Shown: piece by piece, positions 1 to 11,171 of the stretch
How the letters are laid out: the number at the start of each line of letters is the position of its first letter
Position numbering within the stretch: position 1 is the first letter of the stretch
From: Amaranthus tricolor
Lineage: Eukaryota; Streptophyta; Magnoliopsida; Caryophyllales; Amaranthaceae
Length of the DNA stretch: 64,000 nucleotides
Assembly: GCF_026212465.1 (NCBI RefSeq)
Contig: NC_080062.1
Span: forward strand, 2,066,001-2,130,000
Reading direction: 5' to 3'
Translations under genes and position numbers: made by a program
The notes under the pieces: model-generated
Databases searched by the model: none
Told to the model about the DNA's origin: nothing
Seen by the model: only the letters and a program-made list of their open reading frames with translations

Positions 1-730
1 AGACCTATAAATTTTATCTTGAGAATTTATGGGTCTGTTCTTTAGGCTGAACTTAGATTCGAAAACTTTCATCCTCCAGAATTTATGTAGGAATCAAACA
101 AATTTCTTCTCATTGCTCCTTTATCTTCAGTATCTGGCCCAAGTTTGATTTGGCTATTTCTTCTCTGGGACGTTCGTAAAGAAATCTTTATTTTTCAAAT
201 TTCTGATAACAGGAAAAATCTAGGTATTTTTCTAATCTGGGAACACACAAAATCTGAATACTTTTTCTTTATCTGGCAACATGCAAGATCTGGGTACTTT
301 TGTCCTTTCCCCTTTTCGTGGGTACTTTTGTCACAGTTTTTCTGACGGTTTCCTTTTTTGGTGCAATTTTTTGAAAACTTGTTGAACACGCTTTGGCTGT
401 GGCAATACTCTTTCATCATTATCCTTACCGAGCCGCACAAACATAAATTGCACATCCAATCACTGTTCCTTAGACCTAAGAAAATTTTGAATTTTTGGCA
501 ATTTAATCTTGACGTTTAATCTTCCTTTTCTTCCTAATCTTGACGATCGATTTTCCTCTTTTAAACTTTCTAATGATTTTTCTGCCTATAAATATTCCTG
601 TGTTTGCATTTATTTCAATTTACGTTTCCTTTAATCCTTAACAACTTTCAAACATTCCCTGATTTAATTCTCTGCAAATTACCTTGTGAATCTTCGTTTT
701 TTCCAACTTATTCTAATATTAATTTCAAAC

Positions 731-892
731 ATGGTTTCTTCTAAGGCTTCTCTTCGTGACTTGACTTTCGATTTCAACAACGAATTAACTAACGGACCAG
801 TTTTTGAATTTCCCCTCTGTGTGCAGCCAGAAGCATTACCACACGAACCTCCAACGGGCATTTGCATCACCACATCACGACTACATTGCTAA
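731..892 (+). CDS. Possible short ORF or first exon, unknown function (53 aa)
   Basis: The reading frame starts at an ATG in a fair context (aacATGg) and is preceded by a TATA-like ctataaatat at 586-595, about 135 bp upstream. That is a reasonable core promoter and leader length. The product begins MVSSKASLRDLTFDF and has no domain I recognise. The sequence gtgtgcag lies inside the frame and looks like a splice acceptor, so the ORF could be a fusion of exon and non-exon sequence. It may be the first exon of a gene or of a decayed element, or it may be chance. No downstream exon was found. Confidence 0.22.
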   Translation: MVSSKASLRDLTFDFNNELTNGPVFEFPLCVQPEALPHEPPTGICITTSRLHC

Positions 893-1236
893 AGTTTTAA
901 GGATATTACGACCACAATCTACGTCAAGATAACTGCTAAGCCATCTGCATTGACCGTGACCATTACCGCCATTACATTCAAAATTCAGCACTACGGGTAC
1001 ACTATAACTAGAATGTCTATTAGATCAACTAAAACTGAAAGCCGACCAAGGTCGTCAAACTAATTAAGGCAAGTAATATTGGCAAAAGAGATCAATTGAT
1101 AGAAATACGTAGAGTTCTCTTGTTAAAACCAAATGAAACAACTCGATTGCCAATAGCACCTAAACACGAAAATTAAAGGTGTTCTTTCGGGTCGTCGGGT
1201 TGATTTCGGGTCAGGTGTCGGTTTAAAATCGGGTAT

Positions 1237-1320
1237 TGTGTCCACATTAATTTTTACATTATTTTAAATTCATTTTGAAGTCAGTTTTAAGTCAGGTTCG
1301 ATTATAAAGTCGGGTATGTA
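1237..1320 (+). repeat. Dispersed repeat, second copy near 52.0 kb
   Basis: The stretch from tgtgtccacattaattttta to the tcaggttcgattataaag segment recurs in the same orientation, with scattered substitutions, at about 52005-52085. It contains no coding content. It is probably a fragment of an old transposable element. Confidence 0.6.
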
Positions 1321-2271
1321 TCGGATCATCGAGTCTGTTTTAAACACCTCTAACGACAATCATGGTGATTAAACACATAAGCACAAAAGCCTTCTCAAGA
1401 GTCCCAGGGTAACAAGAATTTTAAGGGTTACCCACAAGATCACTTGTTAGCTTCAAAAATCCATAGAGAGTCTAATGACAGGAAAAAAAAATTCATTTAC
1501 AACAAATTCATACAATAGACATCAATAATTAGAGAAATCTAGCTCAAAAATAGTGAAAAAATTAATTCAAAATGTCATTTGTTTACAAGTAGATTAACGT
1601 CATGAATAGAATTTCAGAAATTTTCATAGCAACAAAACCAGACAAATGCTTAATTAATTTCATTAATCCATACACAGTAAAATCAATTATATAAATAGAC
1701 CATATATTCATTCCATAAAATGTAACACATATTTGACCTAAAAACATCTTAAGCGATACAAATCTTAACCTACATTTTAGTAAAAATTAAACCTTTATCC
1801 CAAATCCGAAACAAAAATAACCCATAAACATGATCAAAAAATTAGACAATGGGGAGGAACCAAAACAACAAATTCAAGAGAATCCAGAAAAAAAATTGAT
1901 CAAGAGAAGAAAAACCCAGTTCTACAATCATGAAAAGGTTGAACTTTCGAATAAAAAAAAGGTGCAAATCAACTAAAGGACAAGTTATTCATTCGATGGG
2001 ACATAGACGAAGGAAGTAAATAAAAACCCAGATGAAGAACAAGAAGAAAATTCATACCAGACGGGGAGAAACCCTAGATGAATCACTGAGAAAAGATTAA
2101 TCTTGGAGAGCTGAAGAATTGGGGGGAGGGGGTACAGACGGGTTTAGCTGAGTAAGGTTGTTTTTGTATATGATGTGATGCATATTTGTTTATCTAGGGT
2201 TTTAAGCTTATGTGGGTCTGACTATTTGGGCTCTTTTCAAAAACTGAAAATTGGGCCATAAGTTTATTTGG

Positions 2272-2453
2272 GAATTTTAGAAAAAGTTGAGCGAAAAAAT
2301 AAAAAAAATTAAGCAAATAAGCCAAATTCTAAACTTTTTCCAAAAGTAAGCGTCCGAACCCCAAAGCTGTGCTTTGGAGCTGTTCGCAGTTAGTAACTGC
2401 GAACAGCTATAAAAGACAAAAGAGCTGTTCGCAGTTAGTAACTGCGAACAGAC
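2272..2453 (+). repeat. Left terminal inverted repeat of the MULE with two palindromes
   Basis: This repeat is inverted relative to 5390-5571. In order it holds an AT-rich terminus, the box agtaagcgtccg at about 2346, a ccaaag/ctttgg stem, then two palindromes at 2380-2406 and 2425-2451. Each palindrome has arms CTGTTCGCAGTTA and TAACTGCGAACAG around one central base. The two palindromes are 45 bp apart, start to start. Confidence 0.93.
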
Positions 2454-3050
2454 CTGATATACAAATTCAGATCAGTTTCTGTTTTTCGCAAAATCTCATT
2501 TCTCAAACCCTACCTTACTCGACATTTCCACCTTCTCCCTCTAAAACATTTGATTCATTCCATCAAATCGTGCAATCCTCTTTCAATTTGGCACTTTAAA
2601 ATTAGTGTGGGATACTATAGCTTGCGCAAAGGTAAATTTTTTTGTGTTTTTTTGGTGTATATTTGGATTTTAGGGTTTTAACCAAATTTATTTATTTTTT
2701 CAAATGTAGGTTTGTAGTTGTTAAATCAAGACTAATCTTAATCATCCATAAGCATTGAAGGTAATTTCTAATTGTTTTTATAGCTTTATGTTGGATTTTG
2801 AAGTCATGTTGTTGTATTAGTTGAATATTATTAGAAAATGTTGATGTTGATGTTGGTATTAGAAATGTTGTTTGTGAACTTATGAATTGATTTATTATTT
2901 GGATTATGTGTATTATATATGTATGAACTTAGCTACATTATGGATATGAATAATTTGTAGACCAAAAAAGATTATAATCAAATGAATATAATGTACTTGT
3001 ATGGGCATGAGTTGATGTTGATGTTGATTTTCTTTGTGTTAATGTAGAAA

Positions 3051-5130
3051 ATGGCATCATTTTGCGTCACTATAGTATGTTTTTGGAATGGTTGTATTAG
3101 AGAAAATAATGGCAAAGTTCATTATGTTGGGGGAAGACGTAAGTTGTTTGCTTGCAATTCGAACATGGATTTGAATCACTTTAGACATTTTATATCTTCT
3201 AAGATTGGATTGGACCCTACTAGAAGTACCGTAAATATAAGCTTTAAATATGCCTTGAGTGGAGAATTTATTGCCTTTCCTGTTGAGGATGATAAGGCTA
3301 TAGATGCGATGTGGGAGCATTCAAAGTACACCCAAATTCCCTCTTTGGAGTTATACGTAGAAGAAGTACCATTAGAGAATGTAGTTGCTTCTAATCCTAC
3401 TCCTACCCCTATGCCTATAGTAACTCAGGAAACTGTAAATCCCGTCGTTTCTCAACCCCCTACGAATCAAGTTCCAATTGATTCAATGGTTAACTTAGGA
3501 GAAATTGCTGAGATGGGACCTTGGGATGATGGAAATGAGAGTAATGAGCTCATTGACGATCCTTCTGAGGACGATGTGGATGTCGATGAGGATGCGCTAG
3601 CAAATGATGTTTGTGATACCACACCTTATGCCCTCTGTCCACCTTTAAACAAGTATGCGGAGGACAACTCATGGAGGACTTGGGCTTGTAACCACATACA
3701 CCGAACAGGGAGAGTTTGAGAAGGGTATGATGTTTGATAACAAGGAATCGTTGTTGGAAGCTATCAGAGTGTATCATATTGGGAGAAATGTGGAGTACAG
3801 AACGGATACCTCGAACCAAACTGTCCTTTCCTTGAAGTGCAAGCGGGGTTGTTCGTGGAAACTTAGAGCTACGTTTGACTCTAATATATCTTCATGGCGT
3901 ATTGTTACCTATAAGGGTAAGCACGGTTCTTGTGTATTGGATAATGACAATGTGTCGGCTGGACACAATCACCTAACATCTTCTGTCATTAACAATGTTA
4001 TTAGAAATTGTGTTGCTAAAGACCCATCCATTAAGGTATCTGTCGTTCGTCAGATGGTTAAAGATCGCTTTGGTGTGGATGTGAATTATAAGAGAGCGTG
4101 GTGTGCAAAGCAACAAGCTTTGTTATCCATTTACGGGACATGGGAAGGTTCTTACTCACTCCTTCCATGCTTTTTAGAAGCTTTGCAACATTCCAACCCG
4201 GGGTTAGTATTTGAGTGGTATTTTAAGGAGGACAATGGCATTGGTGTATATGTGAGACCTAATATTAGGACCTTCCAACGTGTCTTTTGGGCCTTTAAAC
4301 CTTGCATTGAAGGCTTCAATTATTGTAAACCTCTTATTGCCATTGACGGCACACACTTGTATGGTAAATATCGCCATACCTTATTGACTGCCATTGCCCA
4401 AGATGGTGATAAGGGAATCTTTCCATTGGCCTTCGCATTGGTAGAGAAGGAGAACATAAGTGCGTGGTCCTGGTTCATGTCCTGTATTCATAAGCATGTC
4501 ACACAGAGGATGGGGCTATGCGTTATTTCTGATAGACACGCTGGTATTTTAGCAACCATGGAAGAGCCGGAGTGGCAACCACCTAATGCTTATCATAGGT
4601 TTTGCTTACGCCATTTGCTTAGCAACTTTAATCGTGCTATGGGTAATGTTCGGTTGAAGAAGTTGTTTGGTAAAACAGCTGAGCAAAGACAACAAGTTAA
4701 GTTAATGAATGGTCTAAAGGCAATTGCGACTGCAAAACGAGAGGCAATTTTCTGGATTGATGACGTGGGTGATATGTCTAAGTGGTCATTATGTCATGAT
4801 GGAGGTCATAGGTATGGCGTTACTAACACGAACTTAGCTAAAGTTTTCAACTATGTGATGAAGGGTGTACGTTTCTTACCTTTGACAACACTAGTTGAAT
4901 TCACCTTCTATCGGGTTAACGATTATTTTGTTCAAAGGCGTGAACGTGCAAGCGCATGGTTACTTGGAGGACACATGTACACAGCGCATGCCACTAGAAT
5001 TATCAATAGAAATACTGAAAAGGCAAATTTTCATGAGATAATCGCATTTGATTACAGTAGTGGCGTATTTGAAGTTAAGACCGGGAGGGGTACTAGAGGA
5101 TCGTCCAAGGGGGGGAAGATTCAACTTTGA
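3051..5130 (+). pseudogene. mudrA-like Mutator transposase, frameshifted and C-terminally truncated
   Basis: The N-terminal frame (3051-3719) starts at an ATG just after a splice-acceptor-like ttaatgtag. It gives the usual plant MULE N-terminal domain followed by an acidic region. The core frame (3655-5130) is shifted relative to it. The two probably joined near 3680-3700, so at least one frameshift is present unless a tiny intron is used. The core, numbered from 3655, has the zinc-binding KCKRGCSW segment near residues 61-68, then a DPSIKVSVVRQMVK segment. After that comes the MULE catalytic domain with IDGTH (Asp 231), ISDRH (Asp 293) and a CLRH motif at 317-320. The frame stops soon after VFEVKTGRG, where related proteins continue into a SWIM zinc finger, and no such finger follows before the right terminal repeat. 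The product would bind the terminal repeats and cut and join DNA in the nucleus, but it is probably inactive as it stands. Confidence 0.88.
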
Positions 5131-5300
5131 CTTAATTACTTTATCATAAGCCCCAAACTTTGACTTATAAATGATCGGAGTTTTGGCGATGAATCATGCC
5201 GCCTTAAAAATACATCGACTTGTAATTACCTATTCTAATGTCTCTAGTGCAATCACAACAAACAACAACTCAAAAATAAAGGAAAAAAAAAATTAATTAG

Positions 5301-5571
5301 CTGTCCGCAGTTAGTAACTGCGAACAGATATAAAAGACAAAACAGACTGTTCGCAGTTACTAACTGCGAACAGCTCTTTTGTCTTTTTTAGCTGTTCGCA
5401 GTTAGTAACTGCGAACAACCCTTTTGTCTTTTATAGCTGTTCGCAGTTACTAACTGCGAACAGCTCCAAAGCACAGCTTTGGGGTTCGGACGCTTACTTT
5501 TGGAAAAAGTTTAGAATTTGGCTTATTTGCTTAATTTTTTTTATTTTTTCGCTCAAATTTTTCTAAAATTC
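5301..5571 (-). repeat. Right terminal inverted repeat of the MULE with four palindromes
   Basis: This is the mirror of the left terminal repeat, extended inward by two more palindromes. The four lie at 5301-5327 (one mismatch), 5347-5373, 5392-5418 (one mismatch) and 5437-5463, about 45 bp apart. They are separated by ataaaagacaaaa spacers that occur in both orientations. The outermost 110 bp repeats the TAAGCGTC box and the gaattttag terminus of the left end. Confidence 0.93.
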
Positions 5572-5619
5572 TTTATTTGGATATGGTTTGGCAAGGAAAA
5601 TTTAAATAAAATAAGATAT

Positions 5620-5790
5620 TTTAATAAATTAATTCCAAAAATAAGCTTTGTGAAAATTTAAATTCCAAAATAAGCGTCCGTACATCCAAACCTTGCTTTG
5701 GAGTAAGTCGTTGTTACTAACAGCGACTTAAAAAAAATAAATAATAATAATAATTTTTTTTAAGTCGCTGTTAGTAACAGCGACTTAATG
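5620..5790 (+). mobile_element. Single relic end of a second MULE family
   Basis: An aataagcgtccg box (about 5680) is followed by a ccaaa...tttgg stem and then two 27-bp palindromes at 5704-5730 and 5761-5787, separated by an AT-rich linker. This is the same order of parts as in the MULE next door, but the palindrome arms differ (TAAGTCGCTGTTA and TAACAGCGACTTA). The second palindrome is perfect and the first has one mismatch. No partner end was found in the window. Either this is an insertion that lost the rest of its body, or it is a small derivative. Confidence 0.65.
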
Positions 5791-7133
5791 AATTTTAAGT
5801 TTTCAGTTCTCGGTTACTTCCTCATTCCAACCTGGAGTTAATCAGTTAACCTTAAAGTCACTTAGTTCTTTTATTAATCTTATTTTAAGTTGTTAAATAA
5901 TCTTACTTTATTCAAATTTTCTTTGGCAAGTAGCGTTCTAGCTTAGTTCTTTTATTAATCATTTTAACCTTAAGTCATTTTACTTTGTCGGAAGAAAGGG
6001 GCCAAATTGTCCAAACCCCTTGCTTCGGATTTTTTTAGGGCTAGGTCTGACGAGAATAATATTCTACCACTAGTAATTCATTTTTTTTCAAACCGACCCA
6101 CTTACTATCTATTATTTGATTGACTAATCCTTTATACGGGAATGAATGAATGTGATTATTTTAGCAGAATACATATATTACGTGAGTATATAAATGATCT
6201 CACCATGAGACCGTCTTATTTAAGAATTTGTCTTCATTTATTCGAAGAGGATAATTTTATAAAAATAGTATAGTCTAGTGTCATCTACCTCTTTCGAACC
6301 TTAATCATAATTTTTATGAGTGATATTGATTATGATGATGAGATACAATTTCCTATAGATATAGAAAGGGAGAGCAAACTGATCTTATGTAATAAAAATC
6401 AAACTCATAAAGGTGGACGGTAAAGTCTTTAACCACTAAGTCATAATCATTTATATTCTATATTATAATTTTCAGCATTATCTTTAAACTTTTTATGTAC
6501 TTTTTGAAAATAAATTATACCATCTATATTCCTCTAATTTTGCTCAAGATTAGATTTTACCTTTCTCATTTTGTTGTGTTTTCTATTTGCTTTGATTTAA
6601 ATCAAAGGGACATTTCATCATGTGTTTGGTTCTCAATTTCTCACCACATACGGATAAATTAATTTCTTTTTTTACTTGTTATAGATTTTCTTTAGCCTAC
6701 ATATAATAAAAAAAGACATTGATAGTTCTTTGACACATTAAAAGAGAATTATGTTTAACTTTGTAAGCAAAGAGTAAATCAAAAGGAGACATTAAAAAAA
6801 ATATGGGGATAAAATTAAATAATAATGTAAGAGTACCACCAAAAAAAATCCAAAAATAATAAAATTAAACCAAATTCAAAGTGAGTTAAACTGATATAAA
6901 ACGGAGGAAGTATAAAATAATTTATTTTGGGTGTGGAATAGGCCGGTATGGAAAGTATGGCACAACTACACTTTCAAACCTACTACGTACACACTACTCA
7001 TGACAAGTATGAATTTTTGTATCCATGTTGACCGAGTAGCCTTACATATCCGCTCTAACGGAGTTGATTTCGACTCGAAACTCGTAAACTTTGACTAATT
7101 ACACTAATAAAATGCCTTAAGAAACCTTCATAA
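5791..7133. other. AT-rich intergenic DNA
   Basis: No exon or RNA gene was seen. Near 6900 the sequence aaacggaggaagta looks like one end of a Stowaway-type MITE whose other end is not obvious. Confidence 0.5.
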
Positions 7134-10100
7134 TCACTCTGTCTCAAGTGTAGTTAACCAGGACAGAATGGCATTTGCACCTTTCTCCCATTCACAATCC
7201 AACATCATGTCATGAGCAACTCCGTCCACGCATACCGGAGTCACGCCATAGAATTCGCCAGTTTCGTCAAGTCCTTTGGCATCCTACAAGTGTATCTTTT
7301 GACGGTTATACCGATGTATATCATCATACAACAGTAATAGCAATTGATAAAAAACCAAAAAAAGTACCACTATGAAATCATCTTTAGCACCCACAACAAG
7401 AACACGAGCAGAAGACTCGGGTATTGAGGGAACGGGAAGGGATGCGTTTAGCTTTCTTAAATCGAACAATGGCAGCCTTGAACTCTCCGTCATCAACTTT
7501 TGATACCTGGATTAACATTCAGAGTTGGAGATTTTAGCTACTATACATTATAAGCAGTTTAAGAAGGTATGTGCTTGATTCGACTAGCGTTACATCGTTT
7601 GTTTGAAGCAGGAAAAACAACAAACCTTTGGACTAAGCTATCAGCCAACTGCGGTGAGAAAAATGTTTCCTTGCAAAGTGAGAAATCAGTCTGAAATGCT
7701 TTTGCTGCTAAGCTCCGAGTCACCTGGTAAAATATTGGGTATCAATCATGCGAAAGCTTAAACTATACATCATCAAATACTGTAGGCAAAGACAAGAATG
7801 TCACAAAAATCGGTTTAATATAATGTTCACTCATAAGTCCAAGCCAGGGAAGTTTGAAGAATAAAAAGGACAACAATGTCAAAGCCTTAATTCTAACAGA
7901 TGGGGTCAGCTTTATGAACCTAAATGTTATCTCTTGAGATAATCTACAACAATGCTTTGTTTCCATTCACTCCTGCCTACTGTCCCATGATTCACTAATC
8001 TCCTTGCGAATCACAAATAAAAAAAAAAAAAACGAAAAATGGTTTTGGGCAAATTTGAGCGAATCGTGAATTCAAAAAGTGATTTAATTAGCGAATCATG
8101 TTACACTGTAATCCTGCCTAAGCTACAAGATAATCGCATTAAATTAAAAGAAACCTAATTCTCAAGAGCCTAATGACGTCTAGCCCTAACGAAGTTACAA
8201 GTGAGTTAGACATAACTTGGCAATTGGCATTAGAGTCACATTACATGGATGATAAGAGATGGACTCACTAAAATACTAAGGGCATATTCGGTGCAAGGTA
8301 GTTGCGGGGGTAGTTGTTAGCTATCTAAGTAACTAGGTACCTGTAGTTGTACAATTATAGTTGTTACATCGGTTAACCCCGTAAGAGAAAGCAGTACCTT
8401 GAATGCAGCTATAGGTTTGGAAAAGAGATATCTTAAAACTAAGCCACTGCACAACAGAAATAACAAGATGCAAGACTTAGAATGATTAGAAAAGCTAATG
8501 GTCCAAAACATGATATGGGAAATAAAATCAATCATCACCTATTACCCGATGGAGGCACAGATCAGAAAAGTACAGCTCCTGCAAGATCTGGGCGTGGATG
8601 GCTATTATCTAGGATTATTGGTAATTCATATTAGAAAAATAAATGAGTAAAACCAACACGAGAACAAAAAATACATTTTCAGATCAAGAAAATTCTCTCG
8701 AGCTGTAAAGTTTGTTGGGTATTTGAAGTCGATGACATTGAAATATGCCAACCTTTCGTTCTGCTGGTGCCCGGCAGTAGCTAGCAAGCTAGTATTATGT
8801 GTACTATAAGCGTTAGAGTATATAACATATCCTGGGGCCTCCACCAGAAGCTTAAGCTTTTGGTTGAGTTAGTTCCTTGACATGGTATCCGAGGCCAACG
8901 TGACAAGAGGTCATGGGTTCGAATCTCAACCACTCCTCAAATTCAAGTGGAATATATCGCTATGAGGAGGGCCTGCGATGCATCCACATTTCTAGCCCAG
9001 TGGGCTCTCATGTGAGAGGGCGTGTTCGAGTATATAACATATCATGGGGCCTCAACCATCAGCTTAAACTTTTGATTGAGTTGGTTCCTTGACAATAAGT
9101 AATAATTGGAAAAGATACGGTTCAAAAGGTAGTAATTGGTACTTTCCAGATACAAACAACCAGCACCTTCAAAGTTCAAAGAAACAACACGGCCACAACT
9201 CAGATTACAGACATCTAGATTTGAACTTTGAAATTCAGATAAATAAAGCACACAAGCAGAATATTTTCAAGGGATAGTGGGTTTAAGAAAACACATTAAC
9301 ACGCTAGTAAAGGATGGAAGGTAGAAAAAAACCTATCATCTCCTTATTTTTTATGCTTGATAAGTAATATTGAACAATAAGTCCTCCAAATGAATGTCCA
9401 ACCAAAACAGCCGGAGATGTAAGCTCTTTCCCGATAAAGTGTGCGATGTCTGCTGCATGAGTCTACTGCACCAGTAATGAAAGGTTATAAGATCACTTTT
9501 AAGAAACCTTAAATAAAACATCGGTTTCACATCTTAATACACTCGGTCACTTGTGACTCGACTTTCCAAAGCTAATAAAACATTGAAAAATGGAAAGAGG
9601 CAGGGAGGGAGAATGGGGCGGGTGATGCATTACCTGGAGAGTACCAGCAACCTTATCAGTAGGAGTATCACTTTCACCCAGGCCAAATGCAGAAAATCAT
9701 ATCAGCAAGAGAAATAACAAATCAAACTTGGTGATGGACCATGATAAATTTGAGCTTGTACATAAGACCCACACAAAAGAAGAGTTGACTGCACACAAAC
9801 TTGATAAGGTTTTATGCTAAAACTAATTGGTAATAGGAGGAGTAGCCCCATCAAGCTTATATATTAGTCAACCACTCTCTAATTATTGGATGTGGGATCA
9901 CATGTGGGTTGATTGTCCAACACTTGTTGCATTTTATCATCTAACCCCTAGGGGTGATCATGAAACTACCTAGCTCATGAACCTCAAGAGTTCGAGTTGA
10001 TAATTTATGAGCTATGCAACTGGAAAGGCTCATGATCTTTTGTTCTTGTATATAGAAATATCAATTAGGTAAGTTTTGGATAGTTCACATCATACTTTTA

Positions 10101-11171
10101 AGGATCTCAAAATCAGCATAAGCTAGGGAATGGGAATATTGAATCCGAAAAAATTCTCTTTCTTTGTGCTACACTCTCAAAGTCTCAAACCCAAATAGTT
10201 TTGTTCAATAAGCAATCAACACCAATAACAGATTGACCAATAATACTTGACTATCTACAATACTTATAACACCATCATGTGGAACACATTATAATTTCAT
10301 ATTGCTTTTTTGGGGGTTGGATAGCCTCCTAAGGCCAAGAGGAGGAGGAGGGAATTGATCATTCTGTAGGCAGTGAAAATCAATCAAACCCTGTCATAAG
10401 TATGGAAGGAAAAAGCCTACCAGCTATCACTAGGCCAACCTATGATTCTCTATACTGGATTGCTAATAAATCTGAGTTTCCAAACACAATATTTATTTTA
10501 ACCATAAGCAATCAAATCAAAGATTTTCTTACAAGACAAACGATGCCCATGAACCAAAAGACACCAATCAAAACATTCAACGCATCACAAAGCTAACATC
10601 TTTTTAACTCCTATTGCTTATGATAGTAAAACAAATAACAATCCCCAATAGCAACAACAACTATATTTCATCACCCCGTGCCATGGGGTTTTCGGTCAAA
10701 TGTAAGCAATTTTACCCAAGTTATACTCTTGTTAGCGATAAAAAGAAGTTGTTTTGATTGACTCTTATGATACACATAAATAAAATTGCAAGAATTTTGG
10801 GGAAAATTTCACCTGGGCTAACAAACTGAGAGCATAACAATCAAACCCATAATGAGCAAAGAAAGGCAACCAATGCTCAGCCCAACACCAAGCTCCATGA
10901 AAGCTTCCATGAATGAACACAAGAGGTGGCTTGTCATTTTTTTCTTCTTGTTCTTCCCCATTTCCTTTCTCCTTTTTTTGGGAAACGACCTCCATTTTAA
11001 CCCAGATTTGAGCTCATGAAACTGATGATTTTGCCCATCTTTAAGCTGGTATGGTACTCCCATTTTATACCCAGATGAGGTTAGGATCGCTAAGGGTTTT
11101 AGTGTTGATTTGGTGTATAATTTGAGTGTTTTTGAGAGAGGAAACGATGAGAGGCACATTGCATTTGCCAT
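7134..11171 (-). pseudogene. Alpha/beta-hydrolase-fold gene, eight exons, with three lesions
   Basis: Exons, 5' to 3' on the minus strand: 10995-10813, 9678-9634, 9462-9333, 8578-8539, 8446-8398, 7723-7626, 7506-7368, 7283-7134. Together they give 834 bases in consistent phase. The product has the oxyanion segment PPLVFIHGSFHGAWCW, the nucleophile elbow LVGHSFGGL (Ser), GAKDDFIV (acid) and GVAHDMML (His), so it belongs to the plastid-type plant alpha/beta-hydrolases. It resembles what I recall of Arabidopsis At5g38360, substrate unknown. Lesions: exon 4 has an in-frame TGA (8564-8562) where the family has Cys. The acceptor before exon 2 reads cctg instead of cag. A transit-peptide-like N terminus (11171-11000, starting MANAMCLSSFPLSK) is out of frame by one base at an A-run near 10996. 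All other introns have GT and AG ends. The conserved phase and readable exons imply recent death, or possibly sequence errors. Confidence 0.85.
8811..9094 (+). mobile_element. TRIM (miniature LTR retrotransposon), 72-bp LTRs, in a hydrolase intron
   Basis: Two direct repeats of 72 bp (8811-8882 and 9023-9094) flank about 140 bp of non-coding DNA. Directly after the first repeat lies tggtatccgaggcc (8883-8896), a slightly mutated primer-binding site for initiator Met-tRNA. A purine tract (gtgagagggcg) lies just before the second repeat. The 5 bases ataag flank the element on both sides (8806-8810 and 9095-9099). It sits in the intron between exons 3 and 4 of the hydrolase pseudogene. With no coding capacity it depended on proteins from other retrotransposons. 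A ggttcgaatctc box near 8925 resembles a tRNA T-arm. Confidence 0.9.

Larger units (their letters stand above)
1..2262. other. AT-rich intergenic DNA, no confident gene
   Basis: No exon set could be assembled here. A possible short ORF at 731-892 is listed separately. On the minus strand, about 2160-2080 reads like a plant 5' leader (CT-rich, ending CTG followed by gtatgaatt), but no coding exon follows it, so it may be the stub of a gene cut by the Mutator-like element inserted at 2272. Positions 1195-1345 hold a cgggt/tcggtt-rich stretch that resembles the blocks at 53.9-55.6 kb. Confidence 0.5.
2272..5571 (+). mobile_element. Nearly complete Mutator-like element (MULE) with 9-bp target duplication
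   Basis: The element is 3300 bp long and bounded by terminal inverted repeats of about 182 bp (2272-2453 and 5390-5571) that differ at only a few positions. Both ends start gaattttagaaaaa. The nine bases tttatttgg flank it on each side (2263-2271 and 5572-5580). A 9-bp duplication is diagnostic for the Mutator superfamily. Inside lies a mudrA-like transposase with a frameshift. The terminal repeats carry a TAAGCGTC box and arrays of 27-bp palindromes, two on the left and four on the right. The perfect target duplication and the similar ends indicate a recent insertion. The transposase damage means it would need help in trans to move. Confidence 0.95.

Noticed and set aside
8562..8564. In-frame TGA in the hydrolase read as selenocysteine
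   Set aside because: Land plants lack the selenocysteine machinery, the family has Cys here, and two other lesions are present. A nonsense mutation is the simple reading.
8883..8945. tRNA-like sequence (ggtatccgagg ... gggttcgaatctc)
   Set aside because: It lies directly after a TRIM LTR. The first part is the primer-binding site, complementary to a tRNA 3' end, and no cloverleaf can be drawn. It is part of the TRIM and not a tRNA gene.
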